Below are positions 21,341 through 31,559 of a stretch of DNA of 64,000 nt, piece after piece (within the stretch, counting starts at the first letter, position 1; the number at the start of each line of letters is the position of its first letter). Source of the stretch: Brachionus manjavacas (taxonomy: Eukaryota > Rotifera > Eurotatoria > Ploima > Brachionidae); the NCBI GenBank assembly GCA_019054805.1, contig JAHQIY010000003.1, positions 806,001 to 870,000 on the forward strand, in the 5' to 3' direction. Both the position numbers and the translations under genes were made by a program. The notes under the pieces were generated by a model. The model saw nothing but the letters and a program-made list of their open reading frames with translations, was not told the origin of the DNA and did no database searches.

Positions 21341-21842
21341 AAGTGATAATTAAAATAATAGTGATAATTTCAAAAATAATAACAACAAGTACAGGTACTA
21401 TTGGCCAAATGATGCGAATTTAATTTAACAATTTTGTGGTTCTTTAATGATTCCATTAAAAATTCAAAAGTTGCTGATTTTTACTAAATAGATATAAAAA
21501 TTTTAAAATAGGTGAACAATTTTAGGATTAACTGAACTAATAGTTCATAAAACCTGAGCAGGTGAACCACAGCCGTTTACCTAACCGTCTTAACCTTAAA
21601 AACTTTGTTTTTTCTTATTTGGCTCTTTTTTGATGCATTTTTACAAAAACTCAATTTATAAAAAAGATTTCCATTCTTGCAAATTTAACTTAAAAATATT
21701 TTTTTTTGGAACTTGAAAAAATATTTGAAACATCGCTCTTTTTCAAAATTATTTCAACATTGGATACATTTTGTAATTCAAACACAAAAAATTAAACCAT
21801 TTTTATTAAAGGATACAAAATAGTTGGAACAATTTCCGTATG

Positions 21843-21848
21843 TTTATT
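21843..21848 (-). terminator. Poly(A) signal of the dynamin C-terminal ORF
   Basis: AATAAA on the minus strand 75 bp beyond the stop codon of the 21923-23470 ORF and 45 bp short of the end of the composite transposon. Confidence 0.5.
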
Positions 21849-21922
21849 TTTGAATACAAAAGAACGGGATGATTTTTCTACGAGTCTTATTTGATCTAGC
21901 TGTTTTAGCCTACTCCCATTTT

Positions 21923-23470
21923 CTAGAAAGATGTTGTATTCCCAGTAGAATAGTTTTCGTCGCTAATAGCAAATTGGCTGATTTCCTTAAGAGTTTTAAT
22001 CAACAATGCTTTATTGTTGGAGTCATTAGCTTGGCCAGGAACTGGTATCTTAACCTTGGATTTAGTTTGATGCATATATTTGTCTATGTAGAACCACCAG
22101 GTGCCGGAATTGATTTCCAAGTCGATAAACTTGCGCCGCATGTTTTCCAATTCTGAATTGTAGTATCGCTGTATGCCCGAGCCATAGAAAATACTATTTT
22201 TGACGCATTCTAAAAATTCGGCGAAATCTTCCCGAATTTCCCTGTGGACTTGGTCAAAATTTTCGGCATCCGGCGTGAAAACAAGCTTTTCAAAGGGATT
22301 CATAGTTTTATTCAGATCTGTTAGATAAAAACTGTTCGAATAAGAGCTCGCAATAGACGCGGTGTCTTCATTTGCTTGACCTTTTTCCTTTCGTTTCTTT
22401 AGCAAATTTTTCAGCTTTTTTTTCTTGCCAGCTTCGCCTTCTTGACTCAAACTATCAGTGCTATTTGCCTTCCCCAAACCCTTTGAGTTCAGCCTGTCAT
22501 TTTGGAAATTTTTGGACTCTTCGGGTGCATGATAAACTTCGTCGTGGTTCAGTTCAAAGGTGAACTTGGCGTGTTTTCCGTTGGCCAAAAATTGGTACAG
22601 ACCTCTGTCGGTCAGGTGGCCATCAATCATAAATTTGTCCATGACAAGCAGTTCCATTTGAAATTCCTTTATTACTTTGAGCCGTTCGACTCTGGATCTT
22701 GGAAATCTCAAAAATATGTCCGTGGCTGGACGAGCAAGTCGTTTAATCAAGGCGTCAAATGAACACTGGATCAAGCTGCTGGTCAGATGTTCGTTTTGGC
22801 CGAGCATTTCGGTCCTGATCTCCGGAATGTTCCACATCTCTTCTTGCATCCATGCAATCATTTTTTCGATCAGCCTCCACAGAAAATTGTTCAAACTTTG
22901 CGTTAGCTTGCCGATACAAACCATGGCTTCGCCAGCGAGCTCTTTTCTAATCTCGATGTTGCCATACTTGGGCGCCATTATCTTAGAATGAACTACACTA
23001 TTGTAGATTAGCTTTAGAGCTTCCGTGTTGTTTATGATCATGTTTTTGAAAGCTTCGTCAATTGCTTGTATGTAGATTTCTTTAAATTGGACGTCGTCTT
23101 CGTTTAAGTAGGACGGGTCGTCCGGTGATGCATTTGGCTTTATGATTGAATAGAAAAATTTTTGAAAGTTTTTGTGTATTGACTTCCACTGTTGAGCCCA
23201 CCATTCTATGCACTTTTTTTTCGCATCAAAACTTTCAGACATGTCGCTCAGTTGAGTGCTTTCGTCGACATTAAATTTTTCTCTTACTCTTTCTTTTAGC
23301 AAAATGAAAAACTGCTCTAGCTTGCTTTTTATCTCGATATATCTTTGAAAAGATATTTTGTATCTAAGCCCATTGATGCACTCATTAACAGTTTCTTTCA
23401 GAGTTTTCATGCCCGAATCGCCACCATTCAATTCTTTTAAATTATTCCATATGGAGTCGATAGATGACAT
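21923..23470 (-). CDS. Dynamin-like GTPase, C-terminal helical part (exon or fragment)
   Basis: The open frame has 515 codons and contains no G-domain motifs. Its first 35 residues (IDSIWNNLKELNGG, TLKETVNECINGL) resemble the last helix of a dynamin-type GTPase domain. The remainder is largely helical (WWAQQWKSIHKNFQKFFYS, ARPATDIFLRFPRSRVERLK) with a basic KKKKLKNLLKKRKEKG stretch. The frame begins at CAG/ATG, with an upstream in-frame stop, so an intron acceptor or a true start are both possible. The GTPase half lies 4.1 kb upstream on the same strand. I infer one gene split by a transposon-filled intron, or a gene broken by insertions. No GT donor in matching phase was found. Confidence 0.6.
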   Translation of the reverse strand: MSSIDSIWNNLKELNGGDSGMKTLKETVNECINGLRYKISFQRYIEIKSKLEQFFILLKERVREKFNVDESTQLSDMSESFDAKKKCIEWWAQQWKSIHKNFQKFFYSIIKPNASPDDPSYLNEDDVQFKEIYIQAIDEAFKNMIINNTEALKLIYNSVVHSKIMAPKYGNIEIRKELAGEAMVCIGKLTQSLNNFLWRLIEKMIAWMQEEMWNIPEIRTEMLGQNEHLTSSLIQCSFDALIKRLARPATDIFLRFPRSRVERLKVIKEFQMELLVMDKFMIDGHLTDRGLYQFLANGKHAKFTFELNHDEVYHAPEESKNFQNDRLNSKGLGKANSTDSLSQEGEAGKKKKLKNLLKKRKEKGQANEDTASIASSYSNSFYLTDLNKTMNPFEKLVFTPDAENFDQVHREIREDFAEFLECVKNSIFYGSGIQRYYNSELENMRRKFIDLEINSGTWWFYIDKYMHQTKSKVKIPVPGQANDSNNKALLIKTLKEISQFAISDENYSTGNTTSF

Positions 23471-23546
23471 CTGGACATTGTGAGATTATGTTAAACAGCA
23501 CTTCAAAGATAATTTAGTTTCAAAAAAGAGCAGGCAACATTCTATG

Positions 23547-24416
23547 GGGCCTAGGGGTTTTTCCACAACGCTTTGTGATACCGGCGGAAAATAAAATCGG
23601 TAAAAAGAAAAGATAAGTGTGAAATAGGTTTTCAACAACGGAAATATTTAAAAATTATAATTTATTATTCTAAATTTTTATATGCTAAAAGAATTAAAAA
23701 AAAAAAACCAATCAAAAAAAAATAATTTTTCAATCTAAATAAAATTGCAAATTAGGTAAATTATGCTTGAAATGGGCCAAATGATTTGCATTTGGAAAAG
23801 GAATAAAAAAAGGATTATTGAAAGGAATAATAGGGGTAAAATGAGCATTATTTAATGATAAATAGATAGGCCAATTATTTTGACGAGGAATATCTGAAAC
23901 AAATGACCATGGACCAATTTCGTAAACATAAACTGCTCTCATTAACAACAAACTTATTGCCAACAAATTGATACTTCTTCCAAAAATACCAATAGTTGAT
24001 GAATTTTCCACGATTTCTTCAAAACTTGAATCCAAACCAATAGCTCTTGACAATAATTTGAAAAGTCTTCATACTCAAAAAACATAAATACAATGCCAAG
24101 TTTGATATCTTTCCATAAATCTTCTTTTCCGCTAATTGATAAGTGTTTATTAGCAAGTGTTGATCAATTAATTTTTTTAATCAAAAATATCACCAATTGC
24201 AATAATTCATTATTGCAATTTAATTAGGATAATTTTATATAAATTATTAATATTTATTAAAATTAGAAGGTTTTCAACAACGTTGTCACACTTTTTTATT
24301 ATTTTTTCACACTTCCTACTCCACCTTTTTTTTTCGGTTAGATAAATTTAAAAAAATATGACACAATTGTTGAAAACCATCCAGGTGTGAAATTCTTGTG
24401 GAAAAACCGTGAGCCC
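23547..24416 (-). mobile_element. DNA element with OTU-protease relic
   Basis: TTCTATG flanks it at 23540-23546 and 24417-24423 (7 bp, or 8 as TTCTATGG). Inverted ends share GGTTTTTCCACAA, with further subterminal GGTTTTCAACAACG and GTGTGAAA motifs at both sides. The element starts 77 bp upstream of the dynamin C-terminal ORF, in its presumed intron. Size 870 bp. The TIR is short and does not match the CAGAG hAT ends nearby. Confidence 0.7.
23730..24170 (-). pseudogene. OTU-like cysteine protease fragment
   Basis: On the minus strand, frames joined by a shift near 24055 read GKEDLWKDIKLGIVFMFFEY, then SRAIGLDSSFEEIVENSS and PIYLSLNNAHFTPIIP. The last block carries the His of OTU-family deubiquitinases in its usual 'YLSYxNxxHYxxV' setting, and WSFV plus hydrophobic strands precede it. 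The Asp/Cys N-terminal part is missing. OTU domains are carried by several eukaryotic transposon groups, so I read it as transposon cargo. Confidence 0.5.
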
Positions 24417-24659
24417 TTCTATGGGAGCTAAGATAAAATATATGATGGATCAATTTCGTAAATTTCTTAGTTGTTTTCAATTATCAATCAATCAATTAAT
24501 CAATAAACTTTTTTCGATATTAAATTTCAATATCAAAAAAAAATAAACCAATTAAGAAGTTATTTTTGCAATAAAGAAGTCATTTTAGTATTTTTCAAAC
24601 TAATGAAGAAAAGGGAAAATGCTTCGGAGTCCTAATTCTGATTTAATTGATACTGAGAA

Positions 24660-25960
24660 AGATTTCGAAATACTTACTCTAACTCTGAATTCTTTAGAAA
24701 TTATGATCAGTGTAATTTTAATGATCCAATTTACTTAAATTAATTAATTATAGCTTTAAAAAGATTGAAAAATGAAGCGGCATCAGGACCAGACCAAATA
24801 CATAATTTAATGTTCAAAAAACTTACCTAGAAATTCATTAATAGAAATCATAGAACCTTTTAATTTATCTTTAGAATTTGTAAGGTCCCGAAAGAGTGGA
24901 AAAATTCGAACATTACAATGATTCAAAAAAAGGCCTCTAATTTACAAGATCCTTCAGATTATAGACCAATTAATATAACGAGTTGTTTAGGAAAGTTACT
25001 GCCACGCAAGGTTTATTCAAGATTATACAATTTTTTGTAACAAAATTCACTCCTTATCCTGGAGCAATCTGGATTTAGGAAACACCGGCGAACATCAGAT
25101 AATCTTTTCTTTTTAATTCAAAAAATTGTGGAATCATTAAATAGAAAAAAAGAGTCTGCTGTCTGTTTTTTGATATTTCTAAAGCCTTTGATATGGTTTG
25201 GCATGAAGGTTTACTTTTTAAATTGATTAAAATGAATCCACCTCATTACTTGACTAACTGGATTAGATATTTTTTAGACTCTAGGACATTTGAGGTAAAT
25301 GTGAATGACCACTTGAGCGAAGGATACCAAATGACTACAAGTGTCACTCAAAACTCAGTAATTAGTCCTCTTTTATTTAGTATATATTTAAAAATGACAT
25401 CCCCAAATGAAACAAAACAAATAATGAATACTCTCTGCTTTTCGCAGATGATCTAGTTGCATTCTTCATTTACAACAAAAAGGGGAACCTAGAAAATAAG
25501 ATAAATAAATACACCAACGAACTAGAACAATGGCTTATTAAATGGAAAATTAAGATATCAGTTGAAAAGTCGTGTTCAGTAGTCTTTTCTAGGTACAAAA
25601 AAGAGGGTGATAATCTAAACTTAAAAATCTATGGAAACAGAATAGTGAGCCAAAAAGAAATCAAGTTTCTTGGTATTAAATTTGATTCTAAATTAAATTT
25701 TAATATATTAGTAGACGAAATTAAAGAACGCTGCAACAAAAGGCTAAATATTATTAAGATATTGTCAAATAAAAAATGAAGTCTTACTCAAAACACACTA
25801 GGAAATTTATATAAATCTTTAGTCGGATCAATTTTACACTTTTCTTTCCCTTTTTTATCTCATTTTATTAACTTTAATTTTATTTTGATTTTGATTTTTT
25901 TTTAATTTATTCTGAATGAGCCCTAGCTCGGTACAGAAAACAAATAAATTAATAAATTTT
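24660..25960 (+). pseudogene. Hairpin-tailed LINE relic
   Basis: The copy starts with LKRLKNEAASGPDQIHNLMF and continues through WKNSNITMIQKKASN, DYRPINITSCLGKLL, SGFRKHRRTSDNLFF, FFDISKAFDMVWHEGLL, LLFADDLVAFFIYN, FLGIKFDSKLNF and LNIIKILSNKK. Several stops and shifts are present, and after SLVGSILHFSFP it jumps to the 3' UTR and hairpin (CTGAATGAGCCCTAGCTCGG, about 25914), so the C-terminus is deleted. Confidence 0.75.
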
Positions 25961-26059
25961 GTTTCATCAAATTAATTTTTTATTTTAAATCCCTTATTTA
26001 AATTATTTGTTTGATTTAAAAAATTGAGTTACAATGAATATCGAGGAAACAAAATAATA

Positions 26060-26205
26060 TTCTCTATCTAATAATGTTGAAAAACTTAAACCATGTCTAA
26101 AAGAAAATGGGCTTATATCATCTAAAAGTCCTCTGTGTTTAAAATGTAATAAAGAAATGAAATGGACAATTAATAAGCAATCAAGAGCTGAAAGTTAATG
26201 ATCAT
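26060..26205 (+). pseudogene. Possible Merlin/IS1595-type transposase N-terminal fragment
   Basis: A short frame reads VEKLKPCLKENGLISSKS, PLCLKCNKEMKWTINK and then stops. A CxxC pair after a 'NGLI' helix is typical of the N-terminal zinc ribbon of ISXO2/Merlin transposases. No catalytic domain follows. Confidence 0.35.
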
Positions 26206-26384
26206 AAAGAGGTGATCGAAAAAAATAAAATTTAAGATTTTACCTTTTTTTATTTAATTGGATTATTAATCTAATAAACAAACTATTAATAATAAAAAAT
26301 AATTAGGATTTTTATTTTTGAGATTCAATTTGAATATTGAAATTATCGATATTGAAATTTGGATATCATTGATATTCAGGTTTA

Positions 26385-26432
26385 TATGACCACAAGATCC
26401 TTTAAATTACAGACCAATTAGTATAACGATTT
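26385..26432 (+). pseudogene. Tiny hairpin-LINE fragment
   Basis: It encodes QDPLNYRPISITI, the conserved NYRPIS block of the LINE RT, and nothing more. Confidence 0.5.
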
Positions 26433-26465
26433 ATTGTTTTTCTTTATTTTTTCCTCATTATTTTT

Positions 26466-27444
26466 CAGATTTGTTTAAAAGTCACAAGTCTCAACTTTTT
26501 TTTTTCAACAAAATTTTTCAAATTTTTGTTCCACGATGAATATCATGACTATAAATTCTTAGAGAATTTTAAAATAATAAATTGTCTTAATCTTGATGAC
26601 TTAAAGGTCCCGGGATGCCATGGTTATGCCTATAAAGCGGAAAACGAAAATGAAAAACAAAAATTTTCGCCTAATTCTCAACTACTGTCAAAGCAATTTT
26701 TTATTCCTCAACACGATCGTAAGATTTTATATGCAATCAATGAATGTGAAGACTTTTTTGCTGAAAATTGCAAGAAAATTCTGAAATATGGCAAATCTAT
26801 TTCTAAATATAAAATTCGAACATTAATTGTATTCAATTTTGGGGCTCAATATTTCTTTATAAAGTTCTGTTTCGCCTATTAATTGTCCATTGTCCAATTA
26901 TTTTCAATTAGCATCTTTTATGAAAAAATTATAAATTATCTAGATTTTTTGAGTTTTAAATTTACACAAAAATTAAATTTTTTTTTGATTTCTATGATTT
27001 CTATTTTTTTTTATTTTTTAAATTTTTTTAAATTAAACTGAGTCAATTAAATAGCATCGGAAATTCATCAGTCAGAATCAAGGACAAATGTTATTTTTGC
27101 CGTATTTAGTGGTTATTATGGAATCCAAGCAAGTGTTGGGCTTTTATTAAAAAATAAAAAATTTAAAGTCCGGACTTGAGTTTCAAACGTTATGTGAGAA
27201 TTAAATCTAATTGTACAAAAATTGTTATTAAAATATAAAGTAAGAATTGTCATACATATCGTAAATTGCTACAAAAATATAAATTTTAAATTATAAACTA
27301 GTTATATGATTAAACAAGATAGAGACTAGCTCTCGCGTTTTGGCTGTCGGAATTGTTGCGAAGTTTTCGAAGGAACTTCTGTAAGAAGCTGTTGCGATAA
27401 GCAGCCTTGTTTGCACTTTATTTCCGGACTTTTAAACAACTCTG
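26466..27444. mobile_element. Possible CAGAGTTG-family element, unmatched flanks
   Basis: CAGATTTGTTTAAAAGTC at 26466 and GACTTTTAAACAACTCTG ending at 27444 are inverted ends of the family defined at 39414. The flanking octamers TTATTTTT and ATTTCAAT do not match, so the two ends may belong to different insertions. The interior holds the ORF at 26526-26882. Confidence 0.35.
26526..26882 (+). CDS. Unrecognised 118-codon ORF inside a possible hAT-like element
   Basis: The translation is balanced at first (LDDLKVPGCHGYAYKAENEN, QFFIPQHDRKILYAINECED) and becomes AT-driven at the end. There is no signal peptide and no known motif. It lies 60 bp inside the putative left terminus at 26466, so it may be transposon coding sequence or a captured exon. 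Whether the ATG is real is unknown. Confidence 0.3.
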   Translation: MFHDEYHDYKFLENFKIINCLNLDDLKVPGCHGYAYKAENENEKQKFSPNSQLLSKQFFIPQHDRKILYAINECEDFFAENCKKILKYGKSISKYKIRTLIVFNFGAQYFFIKFCFAY

Positions 27445-27445
27445 A
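26883..27445. other. AT-rich stretch without a gene
   Basis: No coding frame recognised. The last part (27340-27430) is less AT-rich (CGCGTTTTGGCTGTCGG) but has no family resemblance. Confidence 0.35.
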
Positions 27446-27449
27446 TTTC

Positions 27450-27575
27450 AATAAACGTCTTTTTAACTTTCTTTACATTTTATTTTAGCTTATTTGCTTT
27501 TTTTTTATTTTTTTTTTATAATTTATTCTGAAGGAGCTCTAGCTCAGTACAGTAAAGAAATAGATAAAAAAATTA
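27450..27575 (+). repeat. Hairpin-tailed LINE 3' end
   Basis: A poly-T-rich 3' UTR is followed by CTGAAGGAGCTCTAGCTCAG at about 27528 and an A-rich tail. It lies 45 bp downstream (in gene orientation) of the dynamin GTPase ORF, in what would be its intron. Confidence 0.65.
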
Positions 27576-27618
27576 ATTTTAATTATTTTAAAATTATAAA
27601 CTCATTTTCATATTAAAT

Positions 27619-28638
27619 TCATGTCAGTGAAATACATGGTTTCAACTTTATATGCATAGCCTTAATGATTTCAGGCTGGTCTAAATTGGCTCTTTCCACA
27701 ATCGAGCACACAGGTACGATTCTGTTCTCCGGCACCATTTTCAATTTCCACGCTTCTCTATTTTCATCCAGCAGTCTATTGAATTGACTTCTTGAGCCAG
27801 CTGCATCACAATTGGTCAAAGCCACCACAATTTTGTCTTTGATGTCAATGAAATAGTCACTTTGGTCACTTAGCTCAAGTATTTCAATTTCACAGTCGTT
27901 AAGACTTGGATATTTGAATGGCGATGCAAACAGAATCGAGTCAACGTGGGCTATTTTATGCTTGGTTTGTTCCTTGTGCAAAGTGAGAGGTGAATCATAG
28001 CCAGGCACATCAAACAAAACAACATTTTCTTGTTTGCTAAGTAGAGGCGTCCAAATGCAAATTTTCCTAACTGCTCTGGCATGTCCTGGGTCCGATATAG
28101 CTGAACGCAGGTCATAAAATACCTGATCAAACGAATGAAAATTTTGAGTAACCCTAGGCTTTCCTAGATATGTATCGATTTGTTCTTTGAGTGATTCTAT
28201 TTCTTTTTTTTCCTTTTGCAAAAGCGATCCGTAGCCCTTTGCAGCCAGCGAATCCATGCCTTGACTATTTAGGCCATAGAACTCATCCTTGGTAAAATAC
28301 TCTATTGAGTATTTCTGGTCGTTTTTAGTGGGGCAAGAACGAATTTCCGTGGTGGTGTAAGTGCACCTTTTGTCATCAGTAGGCAACAGGTCAAAGCCTA
28401 TCCATGCATTAAGTAGACTACTTTTGCCAGATTTTTCCTTTCCAACAGCGGCCATTTCGAAATCTTTTTTTCTAATCCTCTTCAATTGATCATCCAAGTC
28501 GTTCTTTAGCTCGCTATATTTTTTTCTGATATCCATGTCACTATTTTGTGGAAAAGAATTATCCAACAATTGTTTAGACTTATTCAAAGCATTTTCTAAT
28601 AAAACTAAGCTTTTCTCTAAGCTGTGTAAATCGGACAT
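27619..28638 (-). CDS. Dynamin-family GTPase, N-terminal GTPase domain
   Basis: The frame has 339 codons. A helical N-terminus (1-60) precedes a large-GTPase domain. Its motifs are the P-loop GKEKSGKS (66-73), the switch I Thr cluster CTYTTTE (about 93-99), DVPG of G3 (210-213) and TNCD of G4 (275-278), with VPVCSIVE as the probable G5 region. Such proteins hydrolyse GTP while remodelling membranes. The frame ends soon after the G5 region, whereas dynamin-like proteins have long helical stalks; the 515-codon ORF at 21923-23470 on the same strand supplies such a tail. No own poly(A) signal is close to its stop, which supports continuation across an intron. Confidence 0.75.
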   Translation of the reverse strand: MSDLHSLEKSLVLLENALNKSKQLLDNSFPQNSDMDIRKKYSELKNDLDDQLKRIRKKDFEMAAVGKEKSGKSSLLNAWIGFDLLPTDDKRCTYTTTEIRSCPTKNDQKYSIEYFTKDEFYGLNSQGMDSLAAKGYGSLLQKEKKEIESLKEQIDTYLGKPRVTQNFHSFDQVFYDLRSAISDPGHARAVRKICIWTPLLSKQENVVLFDVPGYDSPLTLHKEQTKHKIAHVDSILFASPFKYPSLNDCEIEILELSDQSDYFIDIKDKIVVALTNCDAAGSRSQFNRLLDENREAWKLKMVPENRIVPVCSIVERANLDQPEIIKAMHIKLKPCISLT

Positions 28639-29489
28639 TTGTTTTTCCTACTTCCTTTTTTTTTATTTTCCAAATTTAACTTCAAATGGTTAAATCCTTT
28701 TTTATTTCGTGAATAAAAAATCTAATCTGTGATATGAAAATGAAAATAATTCAAAATTTATTAAAAATTGTGATATTAAACTTTCACTAGAAGTATCTGT
28801 GAAGCTTTTTGGTCTCTTAGAATTCTATTTGATTCAATTTTCTCAAGTTTGACGATAAGTTATAAGCGAAATTTATTAAGTCTTTTGCAATTAATTTAAT
28901 AATTATTACCTTAATATTGTCATGAAAAATATTTATTATCAATACAAACATAAAGTTTTTTTTCTTATCAGCCATGATAAGATGTCATAAGACTGTTTCG
29001 AATAAATTTTTAATTTTTTAGCAAAGTTTCTGCAATTTTTATTTTTTGCCTTAGAAAAGTGGTTCTTGCAAGAGAGAAACGTTCCGTTCCTAAAAGAGGA
29101 ACGTATTCTCATTCCATTCTAAAAAAGTATTCCAATTCAATTCCGATTCCCTTCCGAAAAATTTATTCCGCTATTTATAGTAAGTGAACATATACAATTG
29201 AACATTTATGAAACCCTCCAGACCTGCGAAAAAGTCAGAGAAAGAAGTATTTCTAAAGTCTCTTCAAAGTCAAGGCAGTAACTTGTTTTTTTAAATTTTC
29301 AAGTCTTTTGATCTGAATTGAAATTTTTTTTGTTAAAATAAGTCCTTTCAATGTCTTTGACATTAATGTGGCAACCACAATAACTAAATTAAACGGAAAA
29401 AAATATAATTTAATAATATAATAAATTATGAGGCTGTCCCTAAAAAGCGGTAATCGGAAATCCCGCATCGCTTTTACCGCTAAAAACTT
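28639..29489. other. Upstream region of the dynamin gene, AT-rich
   Basis: Probable promoter side of the minus-strand GTPase gene. A GTTCC/GAACG-rich patch at about 29070-29165 (AAACGTTCCGTTCC, CCAATTCAATTCCGATTCC) resembles the degenerate CCGTTTCC repeat at 59390-59630. Nothing else recognised. Confidence 0.35.
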
Positions 29490-31050
29490 CTGCTTAATTA
29501 GAAATTGTGGAATAATTTAATAGAAAAAAAAGAGTCTGCTGCCTGTTTTTTGATATTTCTAAAGCCTTTGATAGGGTTTGGCATGAAAGTTTACTTTTTA
29601 AATTGATTAAAATGAATCCACCTCATTACTTGACTAACTGGATTAGATCTTTTTTAGAATCTAGGACATTTGAGGTAAATGTGAATGACCACTTGAGCGA
29701 AGGATACCAAATGACTACAAGTGTCACTCAAAACTCAGTAATTAGTCCTCTTTTTTTTTAGTATATATTTAAAAATGACATCCCCAAATGAAACAAAACA
29801 AATAATGAATACTCTCTGCTTTTCGCAGATGATCTAGTTACATTCTTCATTTATAACAAAAAAGGGAACCTAGAAAATAAGATTAATAAATACACCAACG
29901 AACTAGAACAATGTTTTATTAAATGGAAAATGAAGATATCAGTTGAAAAGTGTTGAAACGTGCTCAGTAGTCTTCTCTAGGTACAAAAAAGAGAGTGATA
30001 ATCTAAACTTAAAAATTTACGGACACATAATACTGGGCCAAAAAGAAATCAAGTTTCTTGGTACAGTCATATCAAATTTGTGTCCCCTTTCGTTTTAATC
30101 CCCAAAAATTTAGAGAATAGATTTCTCTCATTGAATGATTGTTAAATCCCATTAAAAAGTTCCCACTTTTATTTTCGTAAAAATGTAACATTATTTGACT
30201 CGTTTGCATTAAATTTTTTCATTAATATGTCACATATGTTGAAAATTTTATTGTTTGGCAGTGTTTTAAAATTTGCGAATTAGAAACTTTAAAAAAGTCT
30301 AAACAAGCTGAGATTTGAAACTATTTTAAATCAAAAAATTAATTTTCAACTCGTTTTGTATTTTTTTTTATTTTGTTATGTATAATTAATAAGTTAGAGT
30401 ATATGTGAATTTAAAATAAATTTTTTGTAAATAAAAGTTATTTTTTATTTGTGTCGCCTTTTGACTATGTCTACACATTTTATGGAAATGGAAGGTGGGA
30501 CGTAAACGCGAGATCACTGTTTTAAATTTTATTCTAAGTTAAACTTTAAAATACTAATAGATGAAATTAAAGAACATTTCAATAAAAGGCTATTTATCAT
30601 TAAGATATTGTCAAACAAAAAATTAGGTCTTACTTAAAACACACTAGGAAATTTATATAAATCTTTAGTCGGATCAATTTTAGACCATTATTTTCTTTGC
30701 TTGAATTCATTTTTAGAAATTAATATCAAAAAACTACAAACAATTCAGAATACAGCAGTTAGATCTATCCTTAAGTTGAATTATGATACTCTCTCCAACA
30801 TCGTGCATCATGAGGCTTTTAATAAACTTAAATTACTAACAGTCTCGAATCGGCTTTGTGAGTTGAGTGAGAGATATGTTGGGACAGGACTGAGACATTC
30901 TATTCCATTGGTTGTAAGACTGGTAGAGGAATAAAATTTCTATTTTTGTCTTTTAAACTTTCATTAAATTTTTTTAGCTAATTTACTTTATTTTTATTTT
31001 TTTTTTAAATTTATTCTGAAGGATATCTAGCTCGGTACAGAATAGCTCGG
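29490..31050 (+). mobile_element. Hairpin-tailed LINE relic interrupted by a MITE
   Basis: The RT frame from FFDISKAFDRVWHESLL through LLFADDLVTFFIYN to SGPKRNQVSWY-like shifted sequence runs to 30063. It resumes at 30520 with KLNFKILIDEIKE, then LEINIKKLQTIQNTAVRSIL and LCELSERYVGTGLRHSIPLV, ending in a hairpin (CTGAAGGATATCTAGCTCGG). It is close in sequence to the copies at 24660 and 59826. Many stops. Confidence 0.75.
30064..30519. mobile_element. Tc1-like MITE inside a LINE
   Basis: The ends are inverted: CAGTCATATCAAATTTGTGT at the left and, inverted, CAGTGATCTCGCGTTTACGT at the right, both followed by CCC. The left flank is TA (30062-30063) and the right flank TT, explicable by one substitution in a TA duplication. 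The 456-bp interior is non-coding. The LINE frame is restored when it is removed. Confidence 0.7.
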
Positions 31051-31059
31051 AAAATGACA

Positions 31060-31555
31060 CTGTTTAATTTTTTCTTGTATTAAAATAAAAGCAAATTGTT
31101 TTGAAAACAAAAATTCTAGTAATATATTAGCACTCCAGTCTATTAACGGCATTGATACAGCATACCAATACAAAATTCCAAATAAAATATATTAGAGTTA
31201 GGGAAATCAAGTATAGACACGAGCATTTGCGTGATCTAGTTGTTGTGGTTTCATACACAACTTCACAAAAAGTGTAATATTCACTAGTCCCTCACGCAAG
31301 TGAAGGTCTAGAGAAAATTACACTGTAAATGCAACCCGTTATATTTCTTTTCTTTTACTTCGCCACTCCGTTCTATAACCACGTTTCGTTAAATAAACTA
31401 GGCCTGAAGGCCCAACAACAATAATTCTTTAAATTGTAGAGCCCCTAAACCTTAGGTAGAAAATAAACACTAGGTAAAACCTCAACATAGTCAAGAAAGC
31501 GACACTCAAAATCAAATTTCTAATAAAAAATTAAAGAGTTCTAATGGAATTCATC
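31060..31555. other. Gene-free stretch
   Basis: Slightly less AT-biased than average, with no frame matching a family; may be LINE 5' debris. Confidence 0.3.
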
Positions 31556-31559
31556 ATTC

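Larger units (their letters stand above)
19488..21484 (-). mobile_element. MULE-A copy 2, inverted and 5'-truncated, with nested LINE
   Basis: The right end (GAGAAAATATTACCCG, inverted relative to copy 1) begins at about 19496. It pairs for about 210 bp with 18905-19111, giving a large inverted repeat. The matching SWIM-coding stretch lies at about 21382-21484 on the minus strand, complementary to 17735-17835. A LINE fills the space. The left terminus expected near 21490 is missing. Confidence 0.65.
9815..21798. mobile_element. TIR-1 family DNA element, copy 3 (12-kb nested composite)
   Basis: The left end GGTTTATTATTTTGTGTTTG at 9815 and the inverted right end at 21798 belong to the TIR-1 family. 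ATTT flanks both sides (9811-9814 and 21799-21802). TIR-1 DNA is recognisable in four blocks: 9815-10218, about 16795-16853, 19112-19487 and about 21490-21798. The centre block shares CGAAACTGAT and ACTTTGGG...CATAGATTCA with 3485-3700 and 42370-42510. Everything else is nested insertion: a Gypsy element, then two head-opposed MULEs, each with its own LINE. Confidence 0.7.

Noticed and set aside
9815..21798. Maverick/Polinton-like or giant virus-derived element
   Set aside because: The 12-kb span is an accumulation of separate insertions; there is no polymerase B, capsid or packaging ATPase.
21869..22991. Several + strand ORFs of 63-104 codons
   Set aside because: They are antisense to the dynamin C-terminal ORF, whose composition and long open frame are far more convincing.
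26466..27444. A complete hAT-like element with captured ORF
   Set aside because: Ends look right but the flanking octamers do not match, so I list it only as possible and do not claim gene capture.
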